This document shows, in pieces, positions 21,746-32,972 of a DNA stretch of 64,000 nucleotides. The notes beneath the pieces were generated by a model. It worked only from the letters and a program-made list of their open reading frames with translations. It made no database searches and was not told the DNA's origin. Numbering within the stretch: position 1 is the stretch's first letter; each line of letters starts with the position of its first letter. Where the stretch lies: positions 30,666,832-30,730,831 of the forward strand of contig OX637332.1 of assembly GCA_951799405.1 (NCBI GenBank), read 5' to 3'. The position numbers and the translations under genes are program-made. The DNA is from Agapetus fuscipes (taxonomy: Eukaryota; Arthropoda; Insecta; Trichoptera; Glossosomatidae).

Positions 21746-21814
21746 TCTAATGAAACACTGTTTTATTTTACCTTAGCAGTTTTATTATACTAAGATGATT
21801 TTTTTTAATTTTCT

Positions 21815-21990
21815 ACCTGAAGAGTTGCAGGGCTTATGTTCGTTTGAGGTTTGGATTTTATTTGTAAGTACACAATCAGCATTTGTAAGCGCGAACTACA
21901 CGTGTTTGTTTGTGGGCATACATCTGAGAGCTTTGAATGAATATATCCTTGCAACTTAGATTATAGATAGATAGATTATAGATTATAGAA
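21815..21990 (+). mobile_element. K-LINE 3' UTR copy
   Basis: 5'-truncated at GAAGAGTTGCAGGGC. TTATAGA-type tail. Confidence 0.78.
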
Positions 21991-21999
21991 GATGATTGA

Positions 22000-22460
22000 C
22001 AGATCAAAAAAGTTCGTATTTATTAATTAAAATAAAATAAATAATATAGTGAAAATAAAAAAAAACTTTCATTACAATTTTTGGTTCTTAAAAGTATAGT
22101 AGAAATCATTTACTAATTTTCACAGTGTTAATACACAAACCATTAAAAATATTGAATTCTATTAAATTTGGAAAATTCTAATAAAACACTGTTTCATTTT
22201 CAACATTATATTAATTTTATTTTGATGAATAATAATTATTTATTACTAAAACGTTTTCTATCATGTTGATAATCCTTGGGTAAGAATCACAAACAATAAA
22301 ACGTTACTAATTATGAATCAAAATAAAATCAACATAATTGTGAAAATGAGACAGTGTTTTATTAGGATTTTTCAAAGTTTAATAGAAATTAATAAATAGA
22401 ATTTTTCACTGTTAATACACAAACCATTAAAGATATGATTTATCATTCGATTTAATCTCT
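22000..22460. repeat. Penelope-like remnants, inverted
   Basis: CACAGTGTTAATACACAAAC at 22123 and TCACTGTTAATACACAAACC at 22405. The inner region (AAAACACTGTTTCATTTTC / GAAAATGAGACAGTGTTTTA) forms an inverted pair around 22195-22360. Confidence 0.45.
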
Positions 22461-22529
22461 CGAATTTTAATTTAAAGACTCTTTCACACAAATATTTGTC
22501 ATTAAATTCACTTGAAACAGGCATAGCAT

Positions 22530-22730
22530 TGATGTGAAACCTTTTAATAAACAGCGCGAGCGGATGGCTTCGGTTGGCCTGGGTCGCTTCGGCAGCAGCG
22601 CGTCAGTCAGACTGACGTAATAGGAGCAACGGTACAAGCCGCGGCCGAACGGACCGAGCGGTGGCCGGCCGGTTAGTGTACTTGCACAAAAACAGTCGAT
22701 CTAAACCTTCGGGCGTCTGGCTATGGTATA
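22530..22730. other. isolated GC-rich segment
   Basis: A 200-bp GC-rich block (GCCGCGGCCGAACGGACCGA) inside AT-rich repeats, with no ORF continuity or recognised RNA. It may be the end of an unidentified element. Confidence 0.35.
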
Positions 22731-22732
22731 TT

Positions 22733-22912
22733 CACATTCAAAACTCATATCAAATGCATTCCCGCAAACAAACACGTGTAAGTTCGCGCTTACAAATGAT
22801 GAATGTGTGTACTTGCAAATTAAAATCAGAACCTCAAATATAAACCCTGCAACTTTTGCCGACCTCACCTGAAACAGCACGTGAGGTCAGCCTCATACCA
22901 AACTATCAGTCA
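22733..22912 (-). mobile_element. K-LINE 3' UTR copy
   Basis: TTCGCGCTTACAAATGATG subfamily with an internal deletion in the CACCCC core. Confidence 0.75.
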
Positions 22913-22976
22913 GAGATGGCTGCCGTAAAAGAACTTTGTATACATGAACCCTTAATATTTAAAATCTTCATGACTT

Positions 22977-23492
22977 AAGGATAAAAGAAAAACAAATTTG
23001 TTTTCGATTACTTGAGTATATATATTTTATACCAATATGCGACTATACACATAAACATTTCAAGTTTGCAATTTTTTTTTTTTTTTTTAAGAAATCCTGT
23101 GCGGGAGACTCCCTAGATTCTAAAGAATCTAGGGGTCTATGACCCTTGTTGTAGAGCCGCAGAGGTGTACGAGCTTGGTCGTCGCTACAAAGCGCCAATA
23201 CTCAAGCAAGACCCAGTTGCTGTAAGGCTGGATGGACCTTTGGTGACCGGTCATTGGTAAAGGTTTATGAATTTTTCAACCCAGCGAAGAGCAAATTAGA
23301 AATATAAATGGTATATTTTTGTGCTCCGCCGGGATTCGAATCCACAACCTTCCATTTACGAGTCCGAAGTGTTGCCACTACGGACTACGGACCGGTCCAA
23401 TTAAATATTAATTATTCAAAAATAACAATAATAACTGGTATAAAATATAATACACAAGTAATCGAAAAAAAAAATGTTTTTCTTTTATCCTT
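22977..23492. mobile_element. foldback element with nested SINE-A
   Basis: 22977-23035 and 23437-23492 are inverted arms (TAAGGATAAAAGAAAAAC, TTTCGATTACTTG). The interior holds a repeat shared with 33535-33605 and a SINE-A copy. Confidence 0.65.
23155..23397 (-). mobile_element. SINE-A copy
   Basis: Head at the right (box B GGTTCGAATCC as its complement), body CCTTTGGTGACCGGTCATTG. The LINE-like tail is lost. Confidence 0.8.
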
Positions 23493-23897
23493 AATGATGA
23501 ACGATTACAAAGTGAGTGCCTCTACAATGAAAAAAACCTTCATGACTTCATTATTGACTGTTCACATTGTCCAACTATTGTTTTAGTACCTATGTTTTTT
23601 TACGTTTTCAAATCAAGTATTCCAAAATATCAGTGTAATCTAAACAGTAGCACTCTTCTTGCTTCATTAAATGAGTTCAAAACGTAAAAGGTTATGACGT
23701 CACGGCGTCTTCCGCTAGCTAGAAACCAAAATTTATTGCATTAATTGTATTGTAATTTATTTCAATATTTTAACAAATCGTTCTTTCTTTACAGAGCTCG
23801 AGGAAATAAATCAACTCGTGACGAAAAACTTTTTTTTAACTTCTTAATTTAAAATTAATCTTCAAAAAGTCAATAGACAAACCCCAAAACTTTTACT

Positions 23898-24148
23898 TCT
23901 ATAATCTATAATCTAAGTTGCAAGGATATATTCATTCAAAGCTCTCAGATGTATGCCCACAAACAAACACGTGTAGTTCGCGCTTACAAATGCTGATTGT
24001 GTACTTACAAATAAAATTCAAACCTCAAATGAGCATAAGCCCCACAACTTTTGCCGACCTTCCCTGAAACAGGGGTGACACTGGCAAAGTGAACCATTTT
24101 TACAGTATGGGTGGTCAGCCTCATACCAACCTATAAGTCAAGGAATGA
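23898..24148 (-). mobile_element. K-LINE 3' UTR copy
   Basis: Complete UTR core of the TTATAGA-tail subfamily, ending GTCAAGGAATG. Confidence 0.82.
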
Positions 24149-24649
24149 TGCTGGTAATTTCATTATTGAACAATTCTTATTTGATTGCAAACGTGAAATT
24201 TATATGTGAATAGTCGAATATTGTATTTATTTTCTAGCTGTACTTTGAACTCCCGCAGACGCAAGCATGTTTTGCATCACTGACATAGAGTGTAAGGTGC
24301 TCTCATAGTAATACTAGTCTTGGTAGTGGAGAGCTAAAAGGGGATAATTCCGAAGCGGGGAAAAAACACGAGATGGGAGATGTACGGAGTCTTGTTGGAC
24401 GCAACAATACCCTACAAAATGCGGCAGCGAGGTTCTAAATCGAAATCTAAATCTAAGCTGCAAAGATATGTATCATTTGAAATTCATATTAAATGCATTC
24501 CCACAAGCAGACACGCATAATTTCGCGCTCACACATGCCGCATGTGGACCTACAGTATAAAAAACCCAATCTCAAATGAACGTAAGCCCTGCAACTCTTG
24601 CCGACCTTCCCTGAAACAGGGGTGACATTGGCAAGGTGAACCATTTTTA

Positions 24650-24882
24650 TATTTTGTATTGTTTGTGTATTAACACTGTGAAAATTCATATTGTTTAATT
24701 TATAATTTTTAATTAATAATTTAATAATTAATAAAAAATAAAAAAAAATGCGTATCAAATAATAAGCCTGATGATGAACTACTAGGTCGAAAACGTTTGT
24801 AATTTTTTTTAAAGATTTAAATCTAAATTTTATTGTGAAAATAAACAGTGTTTTGTTTGAATTCCTTCAAAAAAATATAAAT
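24650..24882 (+). mobile_element. Penelope-like short insertion with 13-bp target duplication
   Basis: Flanked by TGAACCATTTTTA (24637-24649) and TGAACCATTTTTT (24883-24895). Contains TGTTTGTGTATTAACACTGT, a hammerhead-like core (24768-24792) and TTGTGAAAATAAACAGTGTT. Confidence 0.65.
24768..24795 (+). ncRNA. hammerhead-ribozyme-like core
   Basis: CTGATGA (24768-24774), then stem II GAAC-TACTA-GGTC with three of four pairs, then GAAA (24789-24792) and ACG. Order and spacing fit the CUGANGA/stem II/GAAA core. Stems I and III were not established. Confidence 0.4.
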
Positions 24883-25249
24883 TGAACCATTTTTTACAGT
24901 ATGGGTGGTCAGCCTCATATCAACACCTATAAGTCAAGGAATACAAGCAATTAATTACATTTGATAAATAAAAACTAAATAATTAAACGGTAAAAATTAA
25001 AACCTACCAAACATATTCTATAAAAAGTAAAGAATATTTTTAAAAGCCTCAGCCTTAAACGCCAGCATTACAGATCAACCGCCATTTCTTTCGGTCCTTG
25101 CATACTTCTTTCATTTCATCCAGAGTCATAACCTTTTTCATACAAGCTCTCCTTTTATTATGACTCTGGATATCCCATTCATTCGCTATTTCGCAAATTT
25201 GGTACATCCATACCTTTCTCGGTCTTCCTACCTGAAGAAAATAATTAGG

Positions 25250-25325
25250 TTCCACTCGCCGCATGCGAAACCCTTCGGGGATAACGCGATAAGAAGTAAC
25301 ACTATATGTGTAGCTTATTTGCGAC
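25250..25325 (+). mobile_element. SINE-B tail fragment
   Basis: CTCGCCGCATGCGAAACCCT through CACTATATGTGTAGCTTATT. Confidence 0.6.
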
Positions 25326-25390
25326 TTGTTATTCTACAATACATATATATATATATAAGGATAATTTATTTTAATGTACACATAATTAAA

Positions 25391-27198
25391 GAGCGCCGTT
25401 TTTGTGTGTGTCACACCTCAAGGGCCCTCTCAAATCACGGATAAGATTTCTTGTAAAGATGTGTCTTTAGTGCTCCTTTAAAGACACCAACAGTCTTTGC
25501 CTTCCTCACATTAGGTGGCAGTCTGTTCCACTCCATTGGTCCCGCAAACCGGAAAGCACGGTCCCCAAAATTAGTGCGTGTCTGACGGTGTGGCTGAACC
25601 AAGTCCACCACGCCATCCCCTGCAGATCTGAGCGTTTGGCGCCTCAAATCCCTCTCAACGGGTGTAAACATGTCAGCCAAATATGAAGGAGCTGTACCAT
25701 TTACAGCCTTATACACCATCAGACAAACACGGTAGACCACCCTCTCCGGAAAACGAAGCCAATGCAGTTTCCCTAACAATGGAGTAATGCGAGTAAATTT
25801 AGACATCCCGAATATGAGTCTTGCCGCTGAATTCAGCACAGACTGAAGACGGTTGAACTGCTTTTTCGGCTGACCTATGTACAGCGTTGAGCAATAGTCA
25901 ACTCGTGACATCACAAAGGCATTAACCAGGGTCTTGACTGCTCCCGACGGTAAACATCTCCTGATCGCCTTTATCTGGCGAAGTTCAAAAAATGAGGAAG
26001 ATACAGTCAAGTTCAATTGCTCTCCCATTGTGAGGTTCCGATCCAGTGTGACTCCTAGAAGTCTGACTGAGTCGGAGGGCTGAATCAGCTCTCCCCCAAT
26101 GGAGAGTGGTACTCGAGTTGTCAAAAGATGATCACGCCTGGTTGTAGCCGCCCACATCACTTCTGTCTTACCCATGTTAAGGATTAGGCCATTGCTTGTC
26201 ATCCATTCACCAATCTCCGCAATGCAAGCTGCCACCCTGTTACTGAGAGTTTGTGCCATATGTGGCTGACACTGAGAGTAAATTTGCCAGTCATCTGCAT
26301 ATGCATGTGTAATGAGGCCCCATTTCTCAACTATACTCTCAATGTCAGCAGTGTATAAAATAAACAGGATCGGTCCCAGTACAGACCCCTGCGGCACCCC
26401 GGAGATCAGCGAATAGGAAGGTGAGACACAGTCACAAGTACGCACTACCTGCTTGCGATCCGCCAAGTAGGAGGAGAACCACGCCAGCGCCTTATCCCTC
26501 AAGCCGTACGAACCCTCCAACCTCCTTATCAGAATATCATGACATACGGTGTCAAACGCCGCACTCATGTCCAGAAGCGCTAAGAGAGCAAGATCTCCGC
26601 AATCCACTGCCGATATCAGATCTGAGACCACCGTCAGTAAGCCAGTTTCAGTCGAATGATATTTTCGATAGGCTGATTGCCTCTTAGGCATCAGATCGTT
26701 AGCACTCAGATAAGATACCAGCCGATCAGAGACAATGCGCTCCAGTACCTTAGACAGAAACGGTAAGTTTGACACCGGCCTGAAATTGGAGAGATCGTTA
26801 GGATCGAGATTTGGCTTTTTTAATATTGGCGTTATTTGCGCTTCCTTTAAAAAGGAGGGGATAGTGGCATCCATTAGGCATCCATTGATAAACCTAACAA
26901 TAAATGGAGCCACTAGAAGAATGCACTCTTTTAGTACCCACGTCGGCACAGGATCCAGATCACACTGCTTATTTGGCGATCCCGCTACAACTCGCGTCAC
27001 CTCTTCAATAGAGGTCAGCCCAAGCACTTCAAGCTGTGAATTACACAAAAGTCCCAGAGAACCAGGACTAACCCCTAGGGGAGAATATCTGGTCGGTATT
27101 TTACTTTGAAAGTAAGCAGCGAGATCACCAGCAGTCGTCACCGGACCCGCACCGGCCCGGGCACCACCAGACACGTTCTCCAGAAGTTTTGATTCCAC
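25391..27198 (-). mobile_element. CR1-like LINE with long intact RT ORF
   Basis: An uninterrupted 587-codon frame covers the whole RT: CDLDPVPTWVLKEC, ITPILKKPNLDPNDLSNFRP, QSAYRKYHSTET, LLDMSAAFDTVCHDILI, LISGVPQGSVLGPILFILYT, HAYADDWQIY (catalytic YADD), LLGVTLDRNL. The C-terminal domain follows: LLGKLHWLRFPERVVYRVC, TNFGDRAFRFAGPMEWNRLP. The stop is followed by a short 3' UTR with the conserved terminal hairpin (25391-25429). The endonuclease domain is missing through 5' truncation, and the junction at 27198 abuts another LINE. Absence of stops suggests a recent insertion. Confidence 0.93.
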
Positions 27199-27199
27199 A

Positions 27200-27425
27200 A
27201 TCCATATAGTCTGTTGGAGCTGCGGAAAAGACAGTCATGCACAGTCTTCAGGAACCGCTCTTTCCGTGTTGCCGGGCCAGCGGCATGGAATGCTCTCCCA
27301 GAGAGGCTGTCCAGGAAGATGAGACAGCCTTCAGGAAGATGCTCAAAGCATTCTTGTTTCCCCGCTAGAGCCCACATGCGCCTTTGTAGTGATGTAAATC
27401 ACAAAAAGGCGCATATAAATCTAGT
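27200..27425 (+). mobile_element. CR1/L2-like LINE 3' end (third family)
   Basis: FRNRSFRVAGPAAWNALPER is followed by SGRCSKHSCFPA, then the terminal hairpin ATGCGCCTTTGTAGTGATG-TAA-ATCACAAAAAGGCGCAT (27374-27414, written in parts). A second start of this family appears at 63958. Confidence 0.8.
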
Positions 27426-27430
27426 TTATC

Positions 27431-27650
27431 ATTATGTGTTCTGAGAGATGTCTGGAGTCCATATTATGAGAGAAACAATCACTTTTCCCCTTTTATGTGG
27501 TTTTTTAGTCTATTCCTGGGTCTTTGATTTGCACTTTTTTACACTTTAGGCACTTTCTACTCTATGGTCGCTTTTTCCCTATTTCCTGTTCCCTATTTCC
27601 AGTTTCCCCATAACCCGGTCGCAATTTTTCATAAAGCGTCATTTTCCCCT
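27431..27650 (+). repeat. DIRS left inverted terminal repeat
   Basis: Includes GAGATGTCTGGAGTCCATAT and TTTCCCCATAACCCGGTCGC, each found inverted at the right end. Confidence 0.92.
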
Positions 27651-27907
27651 TGTGGTCACATGTCAGTTGATTTTACCTTCGAAAATTTGAGTGAATTGAC
27701 AATATTCCTGGGCAAAAACATTTAAAAGAGTGTTATTTTACCATCTTGTGTCCTTGTGAACAATTAAAAACTAAAACAGGTGATATTGTGGTGGTTAAAA
27801 GTTCGCATACGTATTTTTGTTGGTTATGCCACGCTGTCATATTTACGAAAAACGTTTTTCGTTATTTTAACGGAGTTTTTACTTTATATAACATCAAAAT
27901 CAATGTT

Positions 27908-28794
27908 ATGAGTTGTGATAACAATAAAGGGCAACCTCTCGACGAAATCTCACAGGATTCAGGTGATGCGTCACTAAAACGCGGATATGACACTTCGGAA
28001 TCAGGTTCACCGCCGCGGCGTCAGAAACGGCTGAGGGTTGTCTTGGACCCAAGGATAGATTATCTGGTTTCCCACATCGTGATGCTGACGAACGCAGTTT
28101 TCGGTGACTGGCCCGCCAGTTCTATGGGAAATCTCGTTGAATCGGCGGCAGGAAACCCTTCCAGCAACTTCCTCTAACAACCTTCGGGACTGGAAGAGAA
28201 TGAGGAGGCCCAGGAAGAGCTACTGCTGAGCTTCCAGGAAGCCGCCACAACGGTGGAAGAACCAGCTCACCCCAAGGCCAAGAGCAACAGGGTCGAAGCG
28301 CTCCAAAGGCTCCAGCACTTCGACAGTGAAAACTGGGCCGGAGTAAGGTACGCCGAGGTACAGAAAAAGTACCTGGCAGAACCGGCGTTCGTCGACCTGG
28401 CAGTGAACGATGAACTTCGCCAGTGCGACGTAAGCTCCCCTATTCAGGCGAGCGGTCGTTTGCAGCCATGTCCCACGCCCTCCTCATCCAGAAAGAGGAG
28501 TTCCAGTCTGGGCTTCAGACCTTGGTCAACTGGGGAGCCCGGAGCGACACGACCTTGGCGAGGAAAGCCCTTTTCGAAAAGGTCAAAACGCTGTTCGCTC
28601 TGGACTCGCCATACCAGAAAGTCTCGGAAGACATCCTCCAGACGGTATGGGGGAGGCGGACAGAAGCCCTCCAGTTCCGCAGGAAAGCTGTGCTAGGGCA
28701 TGTTAAGGAAGAGCACGTGAGAGGGGTTAAACAAATTCCCGCCGAGTACCGAACACTTGTTTGGCAAAGACAGTCTCACGTCTTTTTTCTCTAG
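27908..28794 (+). pseudogene. DIRS Gag-like ORF1, degenerate
   Basis: Starts MSCDNNKGQPLDEISQDSGD with a basic patch SPPRRQKRLRV. A TAA at 28175-28177 interrupts it. The frame then continues through EEAQEELLLSFQEAATTVEE and FDSENWAGVRYAEVQKKYL. A frameshift near 28430 moves to HALLIQKEEFQSGLQTLVNW and KALFEKVKTLFALDSPYQKV. DIRS Gag-like proteins have this alpha-helical character. Confidence 0.75.
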
Positions 28795-29069
28795 AGTGGG
28801 GACCACCGACAAATTGTCAGTGAAGACCCAGTGCCCTCAACCCAGCACCTCATCAAAACCGCACGTTCCAGTACAGAAAAGGAATCAGTTTTTTAGAGGG
28901 CAGCAACGACCCACTGCGGAAAGCAATCGAGGCCTTAGAGACGCTCCAAATTTCTCTTCAAGAGGAAAAAGGGCAGGGAATAACACTTGTTATTAACACA
29001 CGGTCAGGAAATCTCAAAGGAGACAGAAGGAGGCATCCACGAAAATGACAAGAAACCATTTCGCAGAGG

Positions 29070-30390
29070 ATGCTTGAAGTCCTCCCTACAGGTTTGGTCG
29101 TCACTCGGAGCACCAAACCACATCCTGAAGATGATAATCGGAGTAAGAATACCTTTCATCTCAATTCCCCCTCTGATATTACCACACAAAAAGACCTTAA
29201 TGCTATACCAGACGAGTCCTTCACCCGAAATGGACTCTCAAATAAAGGAAATGACCGAATTCGGCGTTATAGAGGCCGCGGAGTCATCTCCCAGCTTCTT
29301 ATCAAAAATGTTCCTAACACCCAAATCGGACCGTTCCTCGAGAATGATTTTCAACCTAAAATCGTTAAACTTCTTCCTGGACCCGGTTCCGTTCAAACTC
29401 ATAGCCACTACAAAGTGCCAGAGTTTCTGCAGCCAAACAATTGGTTGTCGAAAATAGACCTATCGCAAGCCTTCTTTCATCTCCCAAGTGCACAGAAACA
29501 TTGGAGATTTTTGCGACTGGTCTATCGAGGAGAATTACTTCAGATGACAAGTCTGCCCTTTGGCCTTTCATCTGCCCCCAGAATGTTTGCAACCCTTACA
29601 AATGGGGTAGCCCAACTACTGAGGCGACGAGGTATTCGGACAATCGTTTATCTCGACGACTTCCTCCTTGCGAGCCAATCCAAGGACGATCTTTGTCGGC
29701 AATCGCATCTAGCAGTAGAATCCTACAATCTCTGGGGTGGTATGTAAATCTCCAGAAGTCAGTGCTCTTCCCCACTCAACAATTAGAGTACTTGGGAATC
29801 GTTTGGGACACGCACAACAATTGCAAATTCCTTTCTTACCGGAAGCAAGAGGCATTGTGCCACTCACTTCGAGCAATACTGACTTCTCGAAAATGGTCCT
29901 TAAAACTGGCGGAAAGTCTCCTAGGAAGACTAAACTTTGCCAGTTTCATGGTCGCCTCCACTGCAGACAATTGCAGATAGCGAGCAGGCCACTGAAGCAC
30001 CTGTCACCAAGTAGGTCTTTCTTACCGGAAGCAAGAGGCATTGTGCCACTCACTTCGAGCAATACTGACTTCTCGAAAATGGTCCTTAAAACTGGCGGAA
30101 AGTCTCCTAGGAAGACTAAACTTTGCCAGCTTCATGGTCGCCTCCACTGCAGACAATTGCAGATAGCGAGCAGGCCACTGAAGCACCTGTCACTAAGTAG
30201 GTCTTTCTTACCGGAAGCAAGAGGCATTGTGCCACTCACTTCGAGCAATACTGACTTCTCGAAAATGGTCCTTAAAACTGGCGGAAAGTCTCCTAGGAAG
30301 ACTAAACTTTGCCAGCTTCATGGTCGCCTCCACTGCAGACAATTGCAGATAGCGAGCAAGCCACTGAAGCACCTGTCACCAAGAGGGTCC
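29070..30390 (+). pseudogene. DIRS reverse transcriptase, frameshifted
   Basis: KIDLSQAFFHLPSAQKHWRF, TSLPFGLSSAPRMFATL and IVYLDDFLLASQS (YLDD active site) lie in one frame to about 29720. LGWYVNLQKSVLFPTQQLEY and LGIVWDTHNN are in a second frame. The region GRLHCRQLQIASRPLKHL is in a third. Two frameshifts therefore separate the palm from the connection region, and part of the end is triplicated. Confidence 0.85.
29832..30389 (+). repeat. three tandem copies of a 186-bp unit inside DIRS RT
   Basis: Units start at 29832, 30018 and 30204 (TTTCTTACCGGAAGCAAGAG). They differ at only a few positions. 186 bp equals 62 codons, so the reading frame is kept through the triplication. Confidence 0.95.
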
Positions 30391-32232
30391 ATACAAATGA
30401 CCGAGGACAGCTTACAAGAAATAGAGTGGTGGATAGGGAATGCGAACGAATCAAGTTCCATCCACAGGGAAACCTTCGGACATTTCTTGACAACAGATGC
30501 GTCAGACTTAGCTTGGGGAGCAACTCTGGACGACTTGATGCTGTCAGGACAGTGGACCGTTCAACAAAAGAAGTAGCACTCCAACCGAAAAGAGTTGTTC
30601 GCTGTTTTTGCAACCCTGCAACGCACAGCGCACGACCTTTCCGGCTCCGAAATTCTGGTACAATCGGACAACAAGACAGTAGTCGCCTACATCCGCAAGG
30701 AAGGGGGCACCAGATCCAAAACACTCCTAAATCTTACCCGAGATCTGTTGACTCTGGCAGACCAATGGGAAATCTCGCTAACAGCGCAGTACCTACCGGG
30801 AAGATACGGAGACGCGGATCACCTATCAAGAGGAAGATCCCCTCCAGAGTGGCATCTCTTACCAACAGCAACGAAGGCCATTTTCAATCATTTCGGAGTA
30901 CCAGATATAGACCTGTTCGCATCCACCATGGCACACATGAGTTCAACTTACGTGTCCAGAGACTCCACAGACTCATGCGCAATCTTTCAAAACGCCTTCA
31001 GTCGGCACTGGCTCTACAATGTGGGTCGGATATTTCCTCCGCCAAACCGTATACCGAGGATCCTGAGGCACCTAAACGGGGCGACCGGAACTTACCTACT
31101 CGTGGTCCCGAGGTGGCAGAGGGTCTTCTGGCGTCCAGACTTAATTCGTCGATCACTCGTACCTCCGATGCAAATACCGAACCTGGTGTCAGTACTAATC
31201 AACACATCAACAGGCAATCCACCACCCAGGATTCAGGATCTGGAAATGGAAGTGTGGAAAATTGGGACTGGGGACAGTATCTTAAATTCCTGGAACGCGG
31301 AAGAGAAAAGACTGTTCCTGTCAGGATGGCGAGCTTCCCCACTCAACACATATAAACCTGCTTGGCAAAGATGGTGCCGCTGGATACTGGCGAATAATAC
31401 CCATCCCAACACACCATCTCCTAATCAATTGGCAAGGTATCTAGCGCAACTGTTCATTAACGAAAAACTATCATACAGGACTATGCTGGTACACAAGTCA
31501 GCCATCGTAACCTTCTGCAACGCAATGATGGAAAATAATCTCAGCTCAGATTTCCTAGTGAAATTAAATTTAAAAACATTAAAAGCACTAGCAATGGTAA
31601 AGATCACCCCTCCTAAGTCCCCTGTGTGGAATCGGCAGATAGTGAGAGACTGGCTAGTCAGGAACACTCCTCGATCAGATTCTCTCTATGAAGTTGCGTG
31701 TAGAACGGCAATATTACTTCTGTTATCTTCAGGAAGAAGAGTACACGATCTGACCTTGCTAAATATCACAGAAGGAAACATTCTCGACGAAGGCACATCA
31801 ATTGTGTTAATTCCATTCTTTAGATCAAAAACAGATACCCTCAAACACCGACAATCTAATCGGAGACTTCTGGAACCCAAGGAACACAACGTCAACCCAG
31901 TCTTCTGGATAAGGAAGCTGATTGAACTATCACGCGAAAGGAGATCAGGACAAAATCTTTATAACCTGTTCATCAGCACCCGAGTACAAGTGAAGGCAGC
32001 TGCAAGAACAATCATAGGAGGATGGGTAAAGAACACGCTAAAATCAGCAGGAGTAGAGGCCACTCCCGGCAGCACACGTTCAGCGGTCGCATCACTTAAT
32101 CCAATAGATAACATACTGGAAAGAGGCAACTGGAAAAAGGAAAACACTTTCAGAAAATACTATCAGAAAGAGATGTTGAAACATACAGCTCCAGAAGATC
32201 TTTCCCTATTTCAACCAGTTAATATCAAATAA
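30390..32232 (+). pseudogene. DIRS RNase H and tyrosine recombinase
   Basis: RNase H residues appear as FLTTDASDLAWGA, KELFAVFATLQ, QSDNKTVVAYI and YGDADHLSR, but a TAG at 30574-30576 splits the domain. The downstream 545-codon frame is open. It ends with a tyrosine recombinase: LLLSSGRRVHDLTLL (first catalytic Arg), GSTRSAVASLNP (second Arg; the usual His position is not obvious) and NTFRKYYQKEML (catalytic Tyr). Except for the stop this part is well preserved. Confidence 0.88.
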
Positions 32233-32265
32233 AGACGTCCCCGGTCACCAGGAGATAATAGACAG

Positions 32266-32367
32266 ATCTCTCATAATATGGACTCCAGACATCTCTCAGA
32301 ACACATAATGGGGGAGTTTTACCTACCATTAAAACTCTTATTATGTTTCTATAGATGTCTGGAGTCC
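32266..32367. repeat. DIRS internal complementary region
   Basis: 32266-32309 is complementary to 27431-27474, and 32305-32367 to 32572-32634. The two halves overlap at ATAAT, as in the circle-junction model for DIRS replication. Confidence 0.88.
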
Positions 32368-32395
32368 AGGTAACCCCTACCTGGTGTATTATGAG

Positions 32396-32634
32396 CTTTA
32401 TGAAAAATTGCGACCGGGTTATGGGGAAACTGGAAATAGGGAACAGGAAATAGGGAAAAAGCGACCATAGAGTAGAAAGTGCCTAAAGTGTAAAAAAGTG
32501 CAAATCAAAGACCCAGGAATAGACTAAAAAACCACATAAAAGGGGAAAAGTGATTGTTTCTCTCATAATATGGACTCCAGACATCTATAGAAACATAATA
32601 AGAGTTTTAATGGTAGGTAAAACTCCCCCATTAT
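32396..32634 (-). repeat. DIRS right inverted terminal repeat with extension
   Basis: Inverted copy of the left repeat, with a unique outer extension (AGAGTTTTAATGGTAGGTAA) of about 60 bp that is represented in the internal complementary region. Confidence 0.92.
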
Positions 32635-32639
32635 AATTA

Positions 32640-32712
32640 TTACACATTCAGCATTTGTGATGGGTTTTGAATGTTAATATATCTTTGTAACTTGGATCGT
32701 AGATTTGTTTTT
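32640..32712 (+). mobile_element. K-LINE tail fragment at the DIRS right edge
   Basis: CACATTCAGCATTTGTGAT and TATATCTTTGTAACTTGGAT. It is directly fused to the DIRS end. Confidence 0.6.
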
Positions 32713-32972
32713 CTACAATCCATATGCCTTATGATTCCACAATCCATATGCCTTTTTCGACAAGATAATTGTAGATTTAAGTACAGCTACGCGAGTACTG
32801 CAGTGAATGAACATATTCACAAGTATTCGCTGTAACGGGGCGAGCCCGTAATCACGGGCCGAGTAAAAACATCGATTGAAATAATTACATTTTAATAAAA
32901 CGTAGAGACCTAACTGCACTCGCATAGATTTGATGGTGTGTAAAGTACAGACGGACAAATGTTACTGTGCAG

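Larger units (their letters stand above)
24433..25235 (-). mobile_element. K-LINE copy split by a Penelope-like insertion
   Basis: 24433-24649 (UTR) and 24883-25235 (rest of UTR plus coding tail GRPRKVWMYQICEIANEWD and KKWRLICNAGV) are one element. The intervening 24650-24882 is flanked by a 13-bp duplication. Confidence 0.85.
27431..32634 (+). mobile_element. DIRS-type tyrosine-recombinase retrotransposon, 5.2 kb, ORFs broken
   Basis: The full DIRS architecture is present. There is a left inverted terminal repeat (27431-27650) and a right one (32396-32634), inverted copies of each other. There is an internal complementary region (about 32266-32367) whose halves match the outermost left and right ends. 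Between them lie a Gag-like ORF, RT, RNase H and tyrosine recombinase. ATTAT is shared by the left end (27431), the right end (32630) and, as ATAAT, the junction in the internal region (32305). This is as expected for recombination without target duplication. In-frame stops and frameshifts make it non-autonomous now. Confidence 0.93.

Noticed and set aside
30309..31355. 348-residue ORF in another frame of the DIRS element
   Set aside because: No RNase H or recombinase motifs. The real frame is the one with QSDNKTVV and SSGRRVHDL.
27431..32634. a novel recombinase-based defence or integration system
   Set aside because: Inverted repeats, internal complementary region and RT-RNase H-tyrosine recombinase order identify it as DIRS.
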